Below, piece by piece: positions 48,170 to 60,661 of a stretch of DNA of 64,000 nucleotides. Positions within the stretch are counted from its first letter, which is position 1. The number at the start of each line of letters is the position of its first letter. A program made the translations under genes and the position numbers. Under the pieces are notes generated by a model. The model saw only the letters and a program-made list of their open reading frames with translations. It searched no databases and was not told where the DNA came from. Source of the DNA: Monilinia fructicola (taxonomy: Eukaryota > Ascomycota > Leotiomycetes > Helotiales > Sclerotiniaceae); contig VICG01000007.1 in assembly GCA_008692225.1 (NCBI GenBank), positions 186,001 through 250,000 on the forward strand. The letters run 5' to 3'.

Positions 48170-51100
48170 CTATTCTTCTCCACTTCCACTTGGAGGAGTA
48201 TCTATCTGTTCCTCAACACCCATCTTTCCAACCTTGCTCGCCTCTCCAAATTCCTTCAACGCACCCTTCTCAAGCACAACACACCAGTCTGCACCGCGCA
48301 CAGCCTCAACCCGATGCGCAATCGTAACCACCGTACTTTGCGCTAGCTCTTCCCGAATAACTTCTTGAATTTTTCCTGCCGTTTCCTTATCAATACTGGC
48401 CGTCGCCTCATCCATAATTATTATGGCACTTCTCCTCAATAATGCTCTCGCAAGTCCCACTAGCTGTCTTTGTCCTTGACTCAAATTCTTCCCACCAGAA
48501 TCAATATTAGTATCCAGTGTCCAATTATGGCGTAAAGCTATTTTAGAAAGAACGAATGAGCATTCTTCGTCGGAGTATTCATCCATAGGATCGAGATTCA
48601 TGCGCATACTTCCAGGGAACAAAACAGGTTCTTGAGCGAGGAATGTGATGCGTTTACGTAGGACTTGGGTTTTTACTTTGGAGATGTCAATTCCGTCGAT
48701 GAGAATACGTCCCGCGGTTGGTAACGTTGTTGCAAGGAGGGAGAGAGCTAGTGTAGATTTTCCGCTGCCGGTACGGCCGATGAGCGCGGTGGTGGAACCG
48801 CCTTTGATGGTTAGAGAAATGTTTTTAAGGGAGGGGTCGAGATGGGGCGCATATTTTATTGTTACGTCTTCGAAAATTATGTCGCCTCCAAGTCGTGGCC
48901 AGTAGGCTGGTGGGTCGATGTCGCCAAGTGGCTCTTGTTCTAGATGAAGAAGTTCCACTACACGTTCTACCGAGACGAATTCCATCTGTAGTCGGCCGTA
49001 TGACTGGCATAACCCTTCAGTGGATGATACAAATCGACCTGCAGCGGAGAGAACGAAAGCGGTGAGACCTGGAGATAGATCTTGATAGACAGCTATAGCT
49101 GTCATAAGGAATGTTGAGATGGCTGATAGTATGTTGAGTCGGAATTGGAGCCATGCTTGCAGTGACCAATAAAAGTGATCCATCTTTTGAAATATATCTG
49201 TCACTTCGATAACTCGATCCTGAAAACGACGTTGCGCACAGAAGGCACGAATAGTACCAAGCCCCTCGGTAAGTAAACCAAAATTTGAGATGAGTGGTGT
49301 GAGAGAAACCATTTCGAGACGACGTAGACTTTGAGACGTGGGTAGGAATTGGGTGTATATCAATATAATCGTAATGACGAGTACCAACGAAAATGCTAAG
49401 AACGTTGGCGTAATTGATCCGATCACCAGAATGGATGTAAACCACACGATTATCAGTTGTGCGAATGATGTAAAGTGAGAGCTCAGATTGCCATCGGTAA
49501 CGGTAATGTCTGATGACAAACGATTCATCAAACGCCCGGCGGGTGTCACATCATAGAAGCGGAATGTAGCATGGACTACTCTCTTCATGACTTTCTCGAA
49601 TATAGTTTTGCCAGCTGTATAGGTCATTAACTGAGTAGATGCCTGAGCAAAAACAAAAATAACAGATTGAGCAACGGCAAGGAAAAAGAATCCATATAAC
49701 CATGGCTCAATGTTGATTTCCGGAGAAGGGAATCGACTCAAAGGATCTTTGGAAGGTTTTCGTGGCCCTTCGTATGCTTCTCCCCAGGCTTTGAGAAACC
49801 AAGTTTCGGCAATATCGAGTAGTCGATAAGCAGCCAGGACCACTATAAGTAAAGCCCAGTAACTAAGCTTTCCGGCTTTGATATATTCCCAGTATACCGA
49901 AGCTTTAATACCACCGTGCTCTCGGTACTCATCTTCCATGAACTTCTCAGGCATTGCTGTGTCCGTTCGATCTTCATCGTCCTGTTGCTCTTCTGCTGTG
50001 GAGTCTGATGGATTTGCCGTGTGTAGCAACTCACGCGGAATAGATTCAGGATCAAATACTTCTGCCGTTCCGTTCGTCATTCGAATTATCTGTTGTGCAA
50101 TTCCCTGGCATAACTCTGTGCGATGGGTCACCAGTATGATAGTTCTTCCCTTCGCCAGGGAGCCCGTCAAACATTTCTTTACGATTGACTCCGCTGTATG
50201 GTGATCAAGCGCGGAAAGCGGATCATCAAGAAAGAGTATTTTTGCATTAGAATAAATTGCTCTTGCCAAAGCGACACGAGCTCGTTGTCCACCAGACAAC
50301 CCAATACCATTCTCGCCAATCAAGGATAAATCGCCATTCTTGAAATTTACCATATCTGGGATCAATGAACAGGCTTCCAATACTTGTCTATAACGACTTT
50401 CTTGATATGGAGCAGAGAATAAAATGTTATCTCTAATACTCATACTCTGTAGCCATGGTGTTTGGGCACAATAACCAACCACTTCCTTCACAGGTCTATA
50501 TACGCCACTGAGATGATCAAGCTCGCCGAGGAGAGCTTGCAGTAATGCTGTTTTTCCGGAAGCCACTTCTCCATAGATAAGTGAAAGTCCAAGTGGGAAT
50601 GAGACTGTCATATTGTGCAAGATAGGATCCGTAGCTCCAGGCCAAGCGAATGAGGCATCATTCATCTCAAGTTGGTCATCGGATGGTTGATTTGCCTCTA
50701 ATTCCGGTTTATCTGGCTCTTTCATAAAATCTTCGATACGTCCCATAGCTATTCGGGCGTTGAGAAGAGTTGTGACAAGATCTGGTACAGTCTGTAGTCC
50801 GCTTTCAAGCATTATAAACAGTTGAAGGGCAGGAAAAGCTACATCAACTCGTAATGGCTGACCTGCCCACACGCAATAGGCCCAGAATGCTACCACAGGA
50901 AACATTTTACTCGAGGACATATAGACGAAAGATAGAAGTGTACTCCAGACTCGAGTGATAATGCGAAGCCATAATTCGTTCCGCCTTGCTTCCATAATGC
51001 GGGCAAGCCAAACATCTTGCCAACCGTACCATCGCAAATGTCTCGAAAGAAAAGTTAGTATAACTTAACTCTAGCCACAGGAAATTCTCAGCTAAGCAGG

Positions 51101-53171
51101 TGAAGTAGCGTACCTGATGGACTCAACAAGCTGTGTGATTTTATGCAGTTTGGTGTCAGAGGCCTTTCTCCTTTGTCTTTCGTAATACAACAGAGCCTTC
51201 AGCACCAAAACATTGAGAGCTTGACCTATTAAAACAGCTATAACTCCAATTAAACAAGGCCATCCAAGGAGTGTCCAGATAGCAATCGTCGAAAGAATCA
51301 ATCCGAGAGGTTGGGTAATAAAATCAGCAAAGTCCCAAAATCTTGTCTGGATGTTAGCAAGGCAAGTACACAGTCGTTGGAATTAGGCCATACCGCTGGG
51401 CAACTTCATAAGCATCTCCTCTGTGATAAATATTAGTGAATATTTTGGACATTTGGGCGAGTAGTCCATCTCACCTCATCAAGTTCAGAATTTTGCCCAT
51501 AGTGGCCGGCTCTTTTGGCTTGTTAGGCCTGGTCCGCAGAACACGCGAAAGAAAAGGCTTTGCAACAATATTGAATCCCTTCTTCCACCATGGAAATGAA
51601 GATTCTTTCGATGATGCATTAGAAACAACACCATTGGTCGCCCCATTTGCATATTCATCATTCTTGGGTTTTGTGCCTGTACTGATTGTTTTCCTTGACA
51701 GCGATTTTTCAAAAAGCATGGTAATCAAAACCCCTCTGGATCTTTCATAAGAACGTCTACCATACCAGGTTGACAATACATCGCACTGAGCAGATACTAG
51801 TCGAATGGTAAGAGCGATGAGAGAGTAGGTCAATGTAGCCTGCTTCGGAGCTAGTGGGCTCTCCATACTAGCGAGTATCTTCTGGAGAAGTAGAGGTGAA
51901 GCAATACCTTTAAGATGTTAATGATGAAGCTCCTAGTCTTACAAGTTGGAAGAGGTATAGTATGCTTACGTGCCACTGACTGGTAAACACCCAAAAAGCT
52001 GAGTATAACAAGATCGATACCTGTGACATCAATAAGTTTTCTGAGTACTGAGCCACTTGCATCTCTAAACTTTTCATGCAGTATCCTGTGCTGAAACTGG
52101 TAGCTGAGTTTCCATACATCGTCTTCGTTTAATTGTCTAGACTTTCCTATTGACATGAGAGGTGACATCCAAGACACGCTCATGAATTGCCATAGAGTGA
52201 GGTTATCCTCTGGGCTTCGAAGAGAGTCGCTTGGTGCACTAAAGGCTGGACTGATCCGGTCGTTGCTGAGGGAGGGATCACGCAAGGGCATCTGGAGAAT
52301 GATAAGTATTGCTGCAATGGAAGCCATCCAAGAAAGCACCAAGGTACTGTCCTTCGGATGCAAATTTGAGAATCTATCAAGTAAGACAAAGTATTGCGAG
52401 ACAAAAATGCTGATGTAGAGCATGAGTAAGGATTTCGGTGTCTTTGCCGGTTGCAGAATGGCAATGAGGAGGCATGCCACTGTCCAAGATATTGTAGGAA
52501 ATACCATTATTAAGTGAAAATTTCGATGTAAGTGAAAATCAGGATAGGATATCGATGATAACTGCAGCAATGCACCAATAACTGATGTACCCGACAGATA
52601 CAATGTCATGCGTGTGTACACGGGTGACCGGCGCCCATCTTCAAGCTCTCTAGACTTCTCCTCTGGCTCTTCCACAAATGATCGAAGCCATGATGGGATC
52701 AAACGACGGAATGGTAGTAGTCGTATCATGAGACCAAGAATAATCAAGACGCTGATGACAGCTGGAACACCAGCAATGAATGGTATGAAGCAAGCTTCAA
52801 ATCTTGCATTCACAGGGTCCTTCAATACATGTCAGCGGAATTGATTGGGAATGGAAATGGTGAGGGTATACCCAAACTCGACTACATTTTTGGCTGTCAC
52901 TTTTCAGTTCAAAATCAAAGCGATGACTGGAGAATCGATAGACATTAAGTGCAGCCATCTGTTCAGGCTCTAAGACGAAGTGTTTCATCATGGCCCAGAG
53001 ACTGCTCTTCGAAGAACTCTCCATCTTCTTATAAGCAAGCAAGAATAGAAGACACGAAGAAAAGAGAAGAAGGGAAAAGAAAAGGAATTGATATAGAAAA
53101 GGACCTCCTTGCAAGATAGTAGCAAGATCGCTAGAGGTTTGGGAGAAAAGGTTCAGACCTTCCACCCGCAC
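48170..53171 (-). CDS. ABC transporter, ABCC (MRP/conjugate exporter) family, second copy
   Basis: Six exons (53171-52872, 52819-51970, 51907-51475, 51420-51394, 51341-51114, 51041-48170) encode 1569 aa. Introns are 52, 62, 54, 52 and 72 bp. The fourth exon is only 27 nt and is needed to complete MRGDAYEVAQRFWDFADF, a conserved ABCC stretch in TMD1. Layout is TMD0 (first spans near residues 28-46 and 110-130), TMD1, NBD1, TMD2, NBD2. NBD1 has GEVASGKT (about 770; Ala replaces the usual third Gly), LSGGQ, and FLDD in place of a catalytic Glu. NBD2 has GRTGSGKS (about 1367), LSQGQ, IMDEATASID and IAHRVE. Such exporters move conjugates and drugs out of the cytosol; the substrate is unknown. It is the same subfamily as the gene at 9251-14214 but diverged, with different intron positions. 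I saw no frame break. Confidence 0.94.
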
Positions 53172-53840
53172 GTATTGATATAATAATAATATCCTTCACG
53201 TGAATCATGCACTCCCAAGAACCCAGATGTATGTATTCACTATAACCTGAGCTTGAGGTTATGAGAATAAAACTAGCTCAATATTGACATTCTTTGGAAA
53301 GGTGAAAGATATACTTCCAGCAAAAATAGATGATAGAAGGAAAAGATGAGAGATGAGAGATGAGAGATGAGAGGTGAGAGATGAGAGATGAGAGATGGAT
53401 GATGAATGATATTGATACAAAGATACTCAGATTCAATATTTGTCGGTCTGTATACAAAACAAGCACCAATTGCAATGAGATTGATTTTGTGGGGATGCGT
53501 CAAGTTCACCGGTTCCTGACGATGCAGAGCTCCACTTATTATTCATGTGCGGAGTGCGCTCAATTGCATATTGGCCAATCAAATTAAAGAAGTGGAGATC
53601 AAAAAATACTCCAAATGGCTTAGACTCAAATTCTAATAAGAATTCGATTATTTGATTCGCCAAAATCTGGAATTTCTAAAAATCGCCCAAAGAGGATCAT
53701 ACTGTTTATATTTGTGGCAAATAGAGCGGTGAATAATTTATAGCATTAGCTATAACCTTGTATTCATTATATATCTATTACTGTATCTATCTATTATCTA
53801 TCTATTATATATTTGTTGTATATTTGTTGTATATTTATAT

Positions 53841-54098
53841 TATTATATTCATTATATATTCATTATATATTCATTATATATTCATTATATATTCATTATA
53901 TATTCATTATATATTCATTATATATTCATTATATATTCATCATTATATATTTCATATATATATATCATTATATTCATTATATATTCATTATATATTCATT
54001 ATATATTCATTATATTCATTATATTCATTATATATTCTTATATATTCATTATATATTCATTATATATTCATTATATATTCATTATATATCTATTTATA
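53841..54098. repeat. 11-bp AT minisatellite
   Basis: About 22 copies of an 11-bp unit, TTCATTATATA, with a few units shortened or changed near 53940-53970 and 54015-54040. Because 33 bp is three units, two overlapping frames stay open and give an 11-residue Tyr/Ile-rich repeat; these are not genes. Confidence 0.9.
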
Positions 54099-54845
54099 TA
54101 TATTTATATCAATTTATATCAAATCCATTCACCGATCACCCAGAGCGCACATTCGCCTTTTGATAATAAATCAATTACATAGAATACATTCGGAACTACT
54201 CGAGTATGATCATGAGCATTTGTTCTGATTTTTCCGGCATGCTTTGTCTTGCCTGCGGGAAGGAAATCATAGAAAGATTCAATGCCATCATCCTTCGGGA
54301 ATCCGCATTGTGCTTCATTTGTTAACACTCATTTCACCATCTGCTTTGTGATTCTGTAAAGCCACAGATCAAGACTTTCAGACCTTGCCAGTCATATGCG
54401 ATTTCAACCATAATTCCAGTCGATATGCTGATCTACCCGCTTTCTAATTCCTAGTGACCAGTGAGTTGAAAGCAAATAATGACAATGTCGGGTAGCTCAT
54501 CAAGAGCCTTCCAGCAATTATATCACACTATTGGTGCTACCCGCCCCAGGTTGATCCAACAGCCTTGTTTTCTCTCCCTCCGAGATGGCATGTGTGCAAT
54601 GAAACCCCTCTCCTGCAACTGTTGAATATCCCCCTCACACTACAGCTATATCTCACACGATGCCTTGTTTCCAAGAGGGCGAACAAAGGATTTAGCCATG
54701 ACAATCTCTGCAAACCTCCGAGAGTTCAACTCAATGTTACCTCAAGTATTTCATGGGCTCAACCAGATATGGGTGACTAGCTACGATGGAGAAAGGCAAC
54801 GTCAACGACAACGACAACGATGATGACAACGACAACGACGATGAC

Positions 54846-54854
54846 TACTCCGTA
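54846..54854. promoter_or_regulatory. TACTCCGTA motif copy
   Basis: Exact copy of the recurring intergenic nonamer. The role is unknown. Confidence 0.35.
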
Positions 54855-54938
54855 TGCTTTTCGTTGGAATCATTTTCAGATTGTGTTTATGTTCCACCGA
54901 CCCACAATTACCTCAGCATGATATGAACCTGGTATGTT

Positions 54939-55373
54939 ATGTTCTGTTCGGTTTTCCCAACCAGGTTTAAGTTTTTAACCGCACAAAGTCTGGACGGCGG
55001 ACGCGTATGCGTGTCATCCAACGTAAGGTTGTCTTTTGACGGCGAAGAAAAATTCAATGTCTTGCAATTGATACTGATTGCAGTAAGTATAACTTCAGCA
55101 TTGGAGATATTCCCCTTCCCCGCGCTCAAATGCCACAAGAAAGCTTGTTATCTGATATCGCCCATCACTAACACTTCCTGGCGTGATCTGCGCGATCTCT
55201 TTAATTTAGTAACCTTATTGCTTCTTCATTCCGTGCATTCTTCGCCAATGCCAGTGCAGAAATTACATTCCTTGTTTTACCCATTCATTGTCATTGCTAA
55301 GATACGAGTTGAGCTCTTGGGATCACTGGTGGATGTCAATTTGGCTTGCACGAATCAAATATTGATAGGATAA
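54939..55373 (+). CDS. Unassigned 144-codon ORF
   Basis: An uninterrupted plus-strand ORF from ATG 54939 to TAA 55373. It has hydrophobic stretches (FNVLQLILIAVSITSALEIF and NLVTLLLLHSVH) but no domain I know. A GTAAGTATAAC stretch near 55083 could be a splice donor, which would break the ORF. Weak candidate; chance cannot be excluded. Confidence 0.2.
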   Translation: MFCSVFPTRFKFLTAQSLDGGRVCVSSNVRLSFDGEEKFNVLQLILIAVSITSALEIFPFPALKCHKKACYLISPITNTSWRDLRDLFNLVTLLLLHSVHSSPMPVQKLHSLFYPFIVIAKIRVELLGSLVDVNLACTNQILIG

Positions 55374-55425
55374 TCTAAAAGACAGGCATAATCCTATTCA
55401 TCGAAGCCGACTCTGCATTTATATA

Positions 55426-55459
55426 TATATATACCTAGTATATATACTAGGTATATATA
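55426..55459. other. 34-bp perfect palindrome
   Basis: The centre at 55442/55443 is flanked by ACCTAGTATA on the left and TATACTAGGT on the right, extended by alternating AT on both sides to give 34 fully self-complementary bases. It sits about 115 bp before the first ATG of the GT71 gene. It could extrude as a cruciform or bind a dimeric regulator; the function is unknown. Confidence 0.8.
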
Positions 55460-55571
55460 CATATAACTGATATATCTCGGGTATTTCAGCCTTATCACTT
55501 TGCAAAGTGGTCGATAAACTCGTTGGAATGTAAGATTATGTTCAAATCTTGGCGAAAAGTGCACCTCAAAG

Positions 55572-57230
55572 ATGGAGGGAAAAATGTCACCAAGTCCCTC
55601 TTTACCAAAGGCCATCATGAAACTTCGAATACCACGGCATTTCCGATTCAACAGCTTCAATCTCAGAAGTCTCGTTTTCCTTGGCCTACTCAGCCTCTTC
55701 TGGATCTGGACATCCCACATCATTTCTTGATCACGTGGGCTTGAGATCGCCTCCTCTAAAACCAATCACGGAACATGAAATCCAGAAGAATACGCGGATT
55801 GCTCGTCAATTCATGAAAGTTCCCGTTCCCGAATATGAGTTTGGGGAGATGGGGAGAAGGGTTCAGACTCTAACGAGATGGCTGATGCAGATCGATATGG
55901 AGGGTGGTTCGGTCGATGCAAATGCACTTTCGGAGTATGAATCGCTGGTCGAGCAAACTATCGTATCGCTCTTTCCCTTCATACAAAGTGGGAATGATTG
56001 GTCACATAAAAGCCCTCGGTCATTCGCAAAGCTCAGGAGATCTTTCATCCCTGGATCTCGCGGGATTGTTATCCCTACGGGTATCAATACTTTCCGCTAC
56101 ACATGTCATCTCATCCTCAACCTACGTTCAGTTCTCAAATCTTCATTACCCATACAGATCATACATGCGGGAGATTTGGATCTTCCCCTTGTATATCGCT
56201 CAGCCCTCTTATCGCTCTTTTCCAGCCTTAACCTTGCGGATATTGAGTTTTTGGATATCACGAACGTTTTTGACGACACAACACTGAAATTATCAGATGG
56301 AATGAGTAAATGGGCCATCAAACCCTTTGCGCTACTTGCTTCCACTTTCGAGGAAGTAATTTTGATCGATTCTGATGCCATATTCCTCCAACCCCCCGAA
56401 GTCATTTTGGATACTCACTCTGGATACCTTAAAACCGGCACACTTTTCTTCCATGATAGATTGATTGGAAAAGATGCATATAGATATCGGCATGAATTTT
56501 GGCGCTGGGAAATGAAGGGACATCGTCCTAGCTCCACGTTCAAAAAATCAAGAGTCATGAGAGAAAATTACGGGCAAGAGCAGGATTCCGGTGTGGTGAT
56601 ACTGAATAAAGGGAATTTGGGTGTCTTGATGGGACTACTTCATGCGTGTTGGCAAAATACATATGTAGTGCGGGAACTCATTACCTATCAGAATACGCAT
56701 GGGGATAAAGAGACTTATTGGATGGGTATGGAGTTGAGTGGTGTGGAGTATGCTTTTGCGGAACATTATGGCGGGATTATTGGGGAGCGGGTTAGGAATG
56801 AAACGGTGTGGCCGGTGAGGTTTGATGTTTGTGGGAGTGTTATTGCGCACGTGGATGAGGCGGGGAGACTGCTGTGGTTTAATGGGGGTTGGTGAGGAGG
56901 AAAAATAATTGGGAGGGCATGAGAGCTTTTATGGAGGTGCGAGGCGAGGGTGTGGGGCTGTGGGCGTTGGATGGGAAGTGGAGGTGGAATTATGCGGGAA
57001 ATCGGTGGAATATGGCGTGCATGGAAGGAGGGACGGTGAAGGGTTTGAGCGTGAGCGAGAGGGGAATTATTGGGGGAAGTGTGGAGGAGGCTCGGGAGGT
57101 GGATGGGAAGTATGCGAAGTTGATGGGATTGATGGAACCGAAGGTAATAGAGAACGGGGAAGAGTACGAAGGTTTTGAAAATGGTACAGTGAGAGTTGAA
57201 ATGGATGGGATGGATAGTCGGGGTACCTGA
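55572..57230 (+). pseudogene. GT71 alpha-mannosyltransferase (Mnn1-like), two apparent frame breaks
   Basis: A GT71-type enzyme is spread over three frames. Part one starts at ATG 55572 with a type II Golgi anchor: basic N-terminus, then RSLVFLGLLSLFWIWTSHII, stopping at about 55731. Part two, the catalytic body, is open from the same place in the next frame to 56895. It contains the family start GIVIPTG...FRYTCHLILNLR, the metal-binding DSD in EEVILIDSDAIFLQPPE, and QEQDSGVVILNK. It has no in-frame ATG near its beginning. Part three (56889-57230) continues with WEGMRAFMEV and GNRWNMACMEGG after LLWFNGG. One extra T in TTT near 55729 and one missing G in the G5 run at 56884-56888 would join all parts. 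Known members add alpha-1,3-mannose to glycans in the Golgi. Either the sequence has errors or the gene is decaying. Confidence 0.78.
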
Positions 57231-60139
57231 CCAACTGCGATTTGATCTAGGTCCAAAATTATTGACAGGAAAAAAAACACCAAGCAATGACCGACTGCAA
57301 GTTCAGTTTCATTCTGCAATTATCGATAAGTGAATGTGCTTCAGGGTATCATTATTTTTTCGATTCTTGATTCCGAAAAATGCATACGTACAGTCTTTGG
57401 ATTCCAAGAAAGACTCCAAATCACATGGTTCTTCCCTCCAGTTTTCGAAGTATCTTAATTCTGTCCTGGGAAGTGAGCTGTGGGAGGCACCCGATCCCTC
57501 CAATTCATGAAACAAATCCCATTACCAGGCCGGGGCATTATCATTTCCATTTTACGATTTGAAGATTTCCACAGCATCGGCCGGCTATCTCCTATTACAA
57601 AGCGTCTCACCCTTCTGATAATAATTGACTATTACACGAGCCATCATACGTCAAGGCATGATGCCACGATGCGTATTGCTATCGTCGAAAAAATGCAGAT
57701 ATCTGAAAAAGACTCGCGTGCACTTAGAAATTGGAGGAATATCAATTTGTTCTTTTTTGGCTCAAGTCAAGCGAGCATTCTTGACAATGCGATATATGAT
57801 TTTTTTCACTGTGACTATGTATGTGGTACATGAAAAGATAGACTACATGAGGATTCTCACGACTGAATCGAGATTTTCAGAAATTCTGATAAGTACGCTG
57901 CCGTCAGGCTGTTGGTGAGGCATGGAAGTCCTCGGAGTTTGGGCTCTTGGATTGAATGTGAGAAAGAGGTAGAAATGGCTGATGATTCGTAGAAAAGGCC
58001 TTAAAAGGAATCAATAGTCAAGGATTGCACGAACGTTGAACCTGTTGAGGGAGTGATTTAAGATATTATGGGATGGTTAAGATGGTTGAATGGTACAGAA
58101 ACTTTGTATGATACATCGATGTGCAAGTTATCGAAAGCTTGTCTAGTACCATGGCGAAAGTGAGCTTGTGACAGATGGAAATGTTAACGAGGGTGAAGGA
58201 TATGAATAGCGAGAGAAAGCAGTGTGAGAGAGGAGGGCGAAAGGAGATATTCGAGGTGAGAGATTTTTTGGAAAGCAAGATGAGGGAATTAACGCAGCGC
58301 ATCTTGGAAGGTATGCGCGCTTAATGCTAAGTCAATCATCCTCCTTTGGATGTATATGTACTCCCTCCAGCATGGCCAAAAAGCAGATGACAAAGTCCAG
58401 GGTCCTACACGATCTTTTCGGCGCGCTTTCGGTCCTTCAACATCAATCCGCCAAAGAAACTGAGCGTGGCGAGCTGGCGGCAGGGTAGCATCTTCGCTTG
58501 ACAGATTCCGCGGGAATGACTAAGTCTCTTCAGTCTCTCAACTTGGGCTTGGCGGACAAGGAAAGTTTTCCCTTTCTACTCTATACGCTGGTGCCGTCAG
58601 TCTGCGTATTGATATCCTGAAACTGCATATTCAAGCAGTCAATATTCCATCGGTTTTCCATACCTTGTTAACAGACTTAGCCTACAGGTAACACGTACAA
58701 TACCTATACACAAACATTGATGGATTGGTGAGAATGTGGTGTCCTCACCATATCATTTCTATTTTCATCCGGGCAACTAACTGTCTGTTTAGTAAAAATC
58801 CCAAGGGGTGGAATCAGGCGAATATCAAGGTTCATTCACAAGAGGAGAAAAGCTTGATCTTGATACTAGAAAGCCAAACTGGAATGAATATATTACGAAC
58901 AACCAATGAGAAACACCATCAACACCGACAAAACTTTAGAGATCACAAGACTGGCATCATCCGAAAACCCCTAGCGCTATTAGCCGCACCCCCTTCTCTT
59001 CTTCCCAAGCTTCCCAGTGCCTGCATCCTAAACACGATACGACACAAAACAAAGCCCAAGATCACAAGTTAGGCATCTAGAAATAGCCCACGAGTCACAA
59101 GAAACTTCCCGCTCCATGCGCCATCTCTAATTCAACCTCTACGCTTGTCGAAACATCCGGCGGTGATCGGGTTTCTTGTTATTGCTAATCACCTCTGCTT
59201 CAGCGCCGAGGTGTATTCTTCTCATTGACGATGACGATTATGGAAGTCTTGGGAAAAGGGAAGGCCGGCCACTCGCGCGCCTGCTTGATTCTACGGAACA
59301 GTAGTTGGGTTGCGGAGGTCGGTGTTGGGATGGTGATGGATTGGGGGCCGGGGCCTCGAAATGGTTCGGTTACTCTAAAGGATATCGATAGCAAGTCTAG
59401 CGAATCATCCCACGGTATCCCAATCATCTCAACCCCATGATCGAAAGTGGCAATCGTCTCATCTTGGCTTACACATGTTCAAAATCCCCAAGTCCAGCCC
59501 AACACCAACAGATCACCAAGAACCCAATCGTCTCGATCCCGATCCTCAGATATGATGCTCTTCACGAAAGTTTCAATTGCGTGGTGGGAGCATTGTATTT
59601 TTAAAATTGTGGATGGGGATGGGGATGGGGATTGAGATTGAGATTGAGATTGAGATTTAGATCATGCTTCGTACGTGCTATAGCTTTGAATTGAGTTGAT
59701 GATTGGTTTGAGGATTATAAAGGACTCTTTTTTGATTGTTTGAACGGGGGTTGTTAGTTTTATCTATTACTCGATGTGATATGAATGCAGGTTTCGTTTA
59801 AAGGAGGGTATCGAATTTGATGACGGAGAGGTCGATGAGTCAACGTTTTGCTGCGCTGTGTTATCTAGTTGAGGGTTTTTTTTAAGCGCGAGTTTGTTCG
59901 TTTGGTTGGGTGTTTGTTTGTCGCTTGATTTGACGTAATTTCTCATGTAAGGTTAATGTCAAAGTAGCATGCGTCAAGTAGTCACAATTGAGGCAAGTTA
60001 AGCCGCCCGCGATGGGAAGATACAAAATACGTAAATTCTAATTTCGTCTTCATCGCATCATCAGGTATGAAGCCACCATTCCCAGCAACGAGTAGCTCAA
60101 CAAAACTCCCAGATATCCCGCCGCCAATGCACCCTTCCC
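57231..60139. other. Intergenic region, no supported gene
   Basis: Several ORFs of 60-117 codons (for example 57480-57833 and 58725-59072) lack domains, splice signals or family resemblance. A 6-bp GATGGG/GATTGA array lies near 59608-59657. I see nothing convincing. Confidence 0.5.
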
Positions 60140-60661
60140 TCACTGACTCTCAAAGAAAGAAATCCCATCCTTCAACACTTCCATGATGATGTCCATAATC
60201 GACATCTCGTCGGGCGTCATATCGTCCGGAGTCCGCTGCACCACCTGCTTCGTAAACTTCTCATGACCCACCGACAGCTGACCCAGCGCCGTCGCCACAG
60301 AGCCAGCCATCTGCAATTCCTGAAAATACCCTTTCTTCTCCTTCAGCGTCTTCACCGCCGTTGCGCTGTCGCCCACGAGCGTCGCATTGGTATGTTGCAT
60401 GAGGGACTGGGCGTCGGATTCCGAGATGGAAGCGGGGAGTTGCGAGGCGTCGGTGGCGCCTTGGACGAAGGAGCCGTAGATGTTGTAGAGGGAGCCGAGG
60501 ATCGTGAGGCTGTCGGCCAGTCCGCCGGTGTAGCTTGCGGCTTGGGTGTTGAGGGTTTGGATGTTTTTATCGATGAGGCTGATGTCGGCTATGACTTGGG
60601 TGACGCTTGTGACGGCTAGGGCGCCCGTGGCGCACAGGAGGAGACTCTTGATTGATGGCAT
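60140..60661 (-). CDS. Secreted HsbA-domain cell-wall protein
   Basis: A single exon of 173 aa. The N-terminus (MPSIKSLLLCATGALAVTSV) is a clear signal peptide, cleaved probably near residue 25. The rest matches the HsbA fold (hydrophobic surface binding protein A): an all-helical segment beginning ADISLIDKNIQTLNTQAASY, with regularly spaced Leu/Ala and Ser/Thr and no cysteines after the signal. Known members are small secreted or wall-bound proteins that coat hydrophobic surfaces and help recruit hydrolases such as cutinase; related antigens include Mp1. A TATAAA element lies near 60755-60762, about 95 bp upstream of the ATG. The ATG is the first in frame. GC content and wobble bias are higher than in the flanks, as in well-expressed genes. 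Confidence 0.85.
   Translation of the reverse strand: MPSIKSLLLCATGALAVTSVTQVIADISLIDKNIQTLNTQAASYTGGLADSLTILGSLYNIYGSFVQGATDASQLPASISESDAQSLMQHTNATLVGDSATAVKTLKEKKGYFQELQMAGSVATALGQLSVGHEKFTKQVVQRTPDDMTPDEMSIMDIIMEVLKDGISFFESQ

Larger units (their letters stand above)
53172..55425. other. Intergenic region with minisatellites
   Basis: It contains a 7-bp GAGAGAT array (53345-53397), an 11-bp AT array (53841-54098) and an ACAACG run near 54800-54840. A TACTCCGTA copy lies at 54846. The only sizeable ORF outside the repeats is at 54939-55373, listed separately. The long ORFs at 53758-54228 are products of the 11-bp array. Confidence 0.6.

Noticed and set aside
53758..54228. 156-codon Tyr/Ile-rich repeat ORF
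   Set aside because: Made by the 11-bp AT minisatellite, and two frames are open in parallel.
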